From Arsenicicoccus sp. oral taxon 190 (GTDB lineage Bacteria; Actinomycetota; Actinomycetes; Actinomycetales; Dermatophilaceae), in the NCBI RefSeq assembly GCF_001189535.1, contig NZ_CP012070.1:1178001-1242000 (forward strand): a DNA stretch of 64,000 nucleotides, in the 5' to 3' direction. Shown one piece after another: positions 63,945 through 64,000 of this stretch; position 1 is the stretch's first letter, and each line of letters begins with the position of its first letter. The notes under the pieces are model-generated. The model did no database searches, was not told where the DNA came from, and saw nothing but the letters and a program-made list of their open reading frames with translations. Made by a program: the position numbers and the translations under genes.

Positions 63945-64000
63945 CAGGCCACGCTGTTGCGCTGGGAGCCAAGCCCGGTGATGGAGACCTCGACGACGTC
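63945..64000 (-). CDS. Fumarylacetoacetate hydrolase family protein (C-terminal end)
   Basis: Only the last 17-18 codons are in the window: DVVEVSITGLGSQRNSVA then TGA. This matches the conserved C-terminus of FAH-family enzymes (G-D-x-V-E-V-x-I-x-G-(I/L)-G-x-L-x-N-x-V). It is upstream of the alpha/beta hydrolase on the same strand. Assignment rests on a short segment. Confidence 0.6.

Overview
The window is high-GC actinobacterial DNA. A mycothione reductase gene, a WhiB-type Fe-S protein, GTG/TTG starts and a MATE gene beside dnaB suggest a Micrococcales-type actinobacterium, possibly Intrasporangiaceae-like. The family guess is inference from gene content only.

Left chromosomal part (1-17345). 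It opens with the end of a three-gene sugar ABC importer (binding protein, permease, ATPase). A carbohydrate or polyol catabolic cluster follows: TIM-barrel isomerase, MFS sugar porter, SDR dehydrogenase, Fe(II)/2OG dioxygenase, LacI-type regulator, IolG-like dehydrogenase and a second Gfo/Idh/MocA protein. Next come mycothione reductase with a DMT-like membrane protein, a MATE transporter, a cluster of DnaA-box-like 9-mers, and dnaB. The dnaB P-loop is split by a class 3 intein carrying a LAGLIDADG endonuclease.

Mobile island (17346-about 58130). Directly after the dnaB stop codon lies a roughly 40-kb Tn7-like element. It begins TGTCGAGATGCAG, ends CTGCATCTCGACA and is bounded by the 5-bp duplication ACGGA. 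A 494-bp mini-element with the same ends, and a smaller remnant, follow in tandem at the same site. The transposition operon is tnsA-tnsB-tnsC-tniQ-orf-wbl-tniQ, with overlapping start and stop codons throughout. tnsA is split by an IS256-family element. tnsC is split by an IS3-family element and also frameshifted in its P-loop, so the element now looks immobile. Cargo comprises a type I restriction system (hsdM has two in-frame amber codons), a multiubiquitin/E1/DUF6527 operon, and a HigB/HigA-ImmA pair. An IS21-type element carries cmtR-cadD between its own ends and interrupts an AlbA_2-domain gene. A copper block holds a two-component system, multicopper oxidase, lipoproteins and a P1B ATPase. 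Nested IS256 and IS3 elements fill 53.1-57.3 kb.

Right chromosomal part (about 58130-64000). This holds debris (an Rhs toxin tail with a tiny membrane gene, and an M20 peptidase tail) and then intact genes: MetX-like hydrolase, F420/FMN-type oxidoreductase, DUF1636 protein. A minus-strand catabolic operon (amidohydrolase, alpha/beta hydrolase, fumarylacetoacetase-family end) closes the window.

Overall, the 3' end of dnaB appears to be a repeatedly used Tn7-like attachment site that has collected defence and metal-resistance cargo. The element's own mobility genes have since been broken by smaller insertion sequences.
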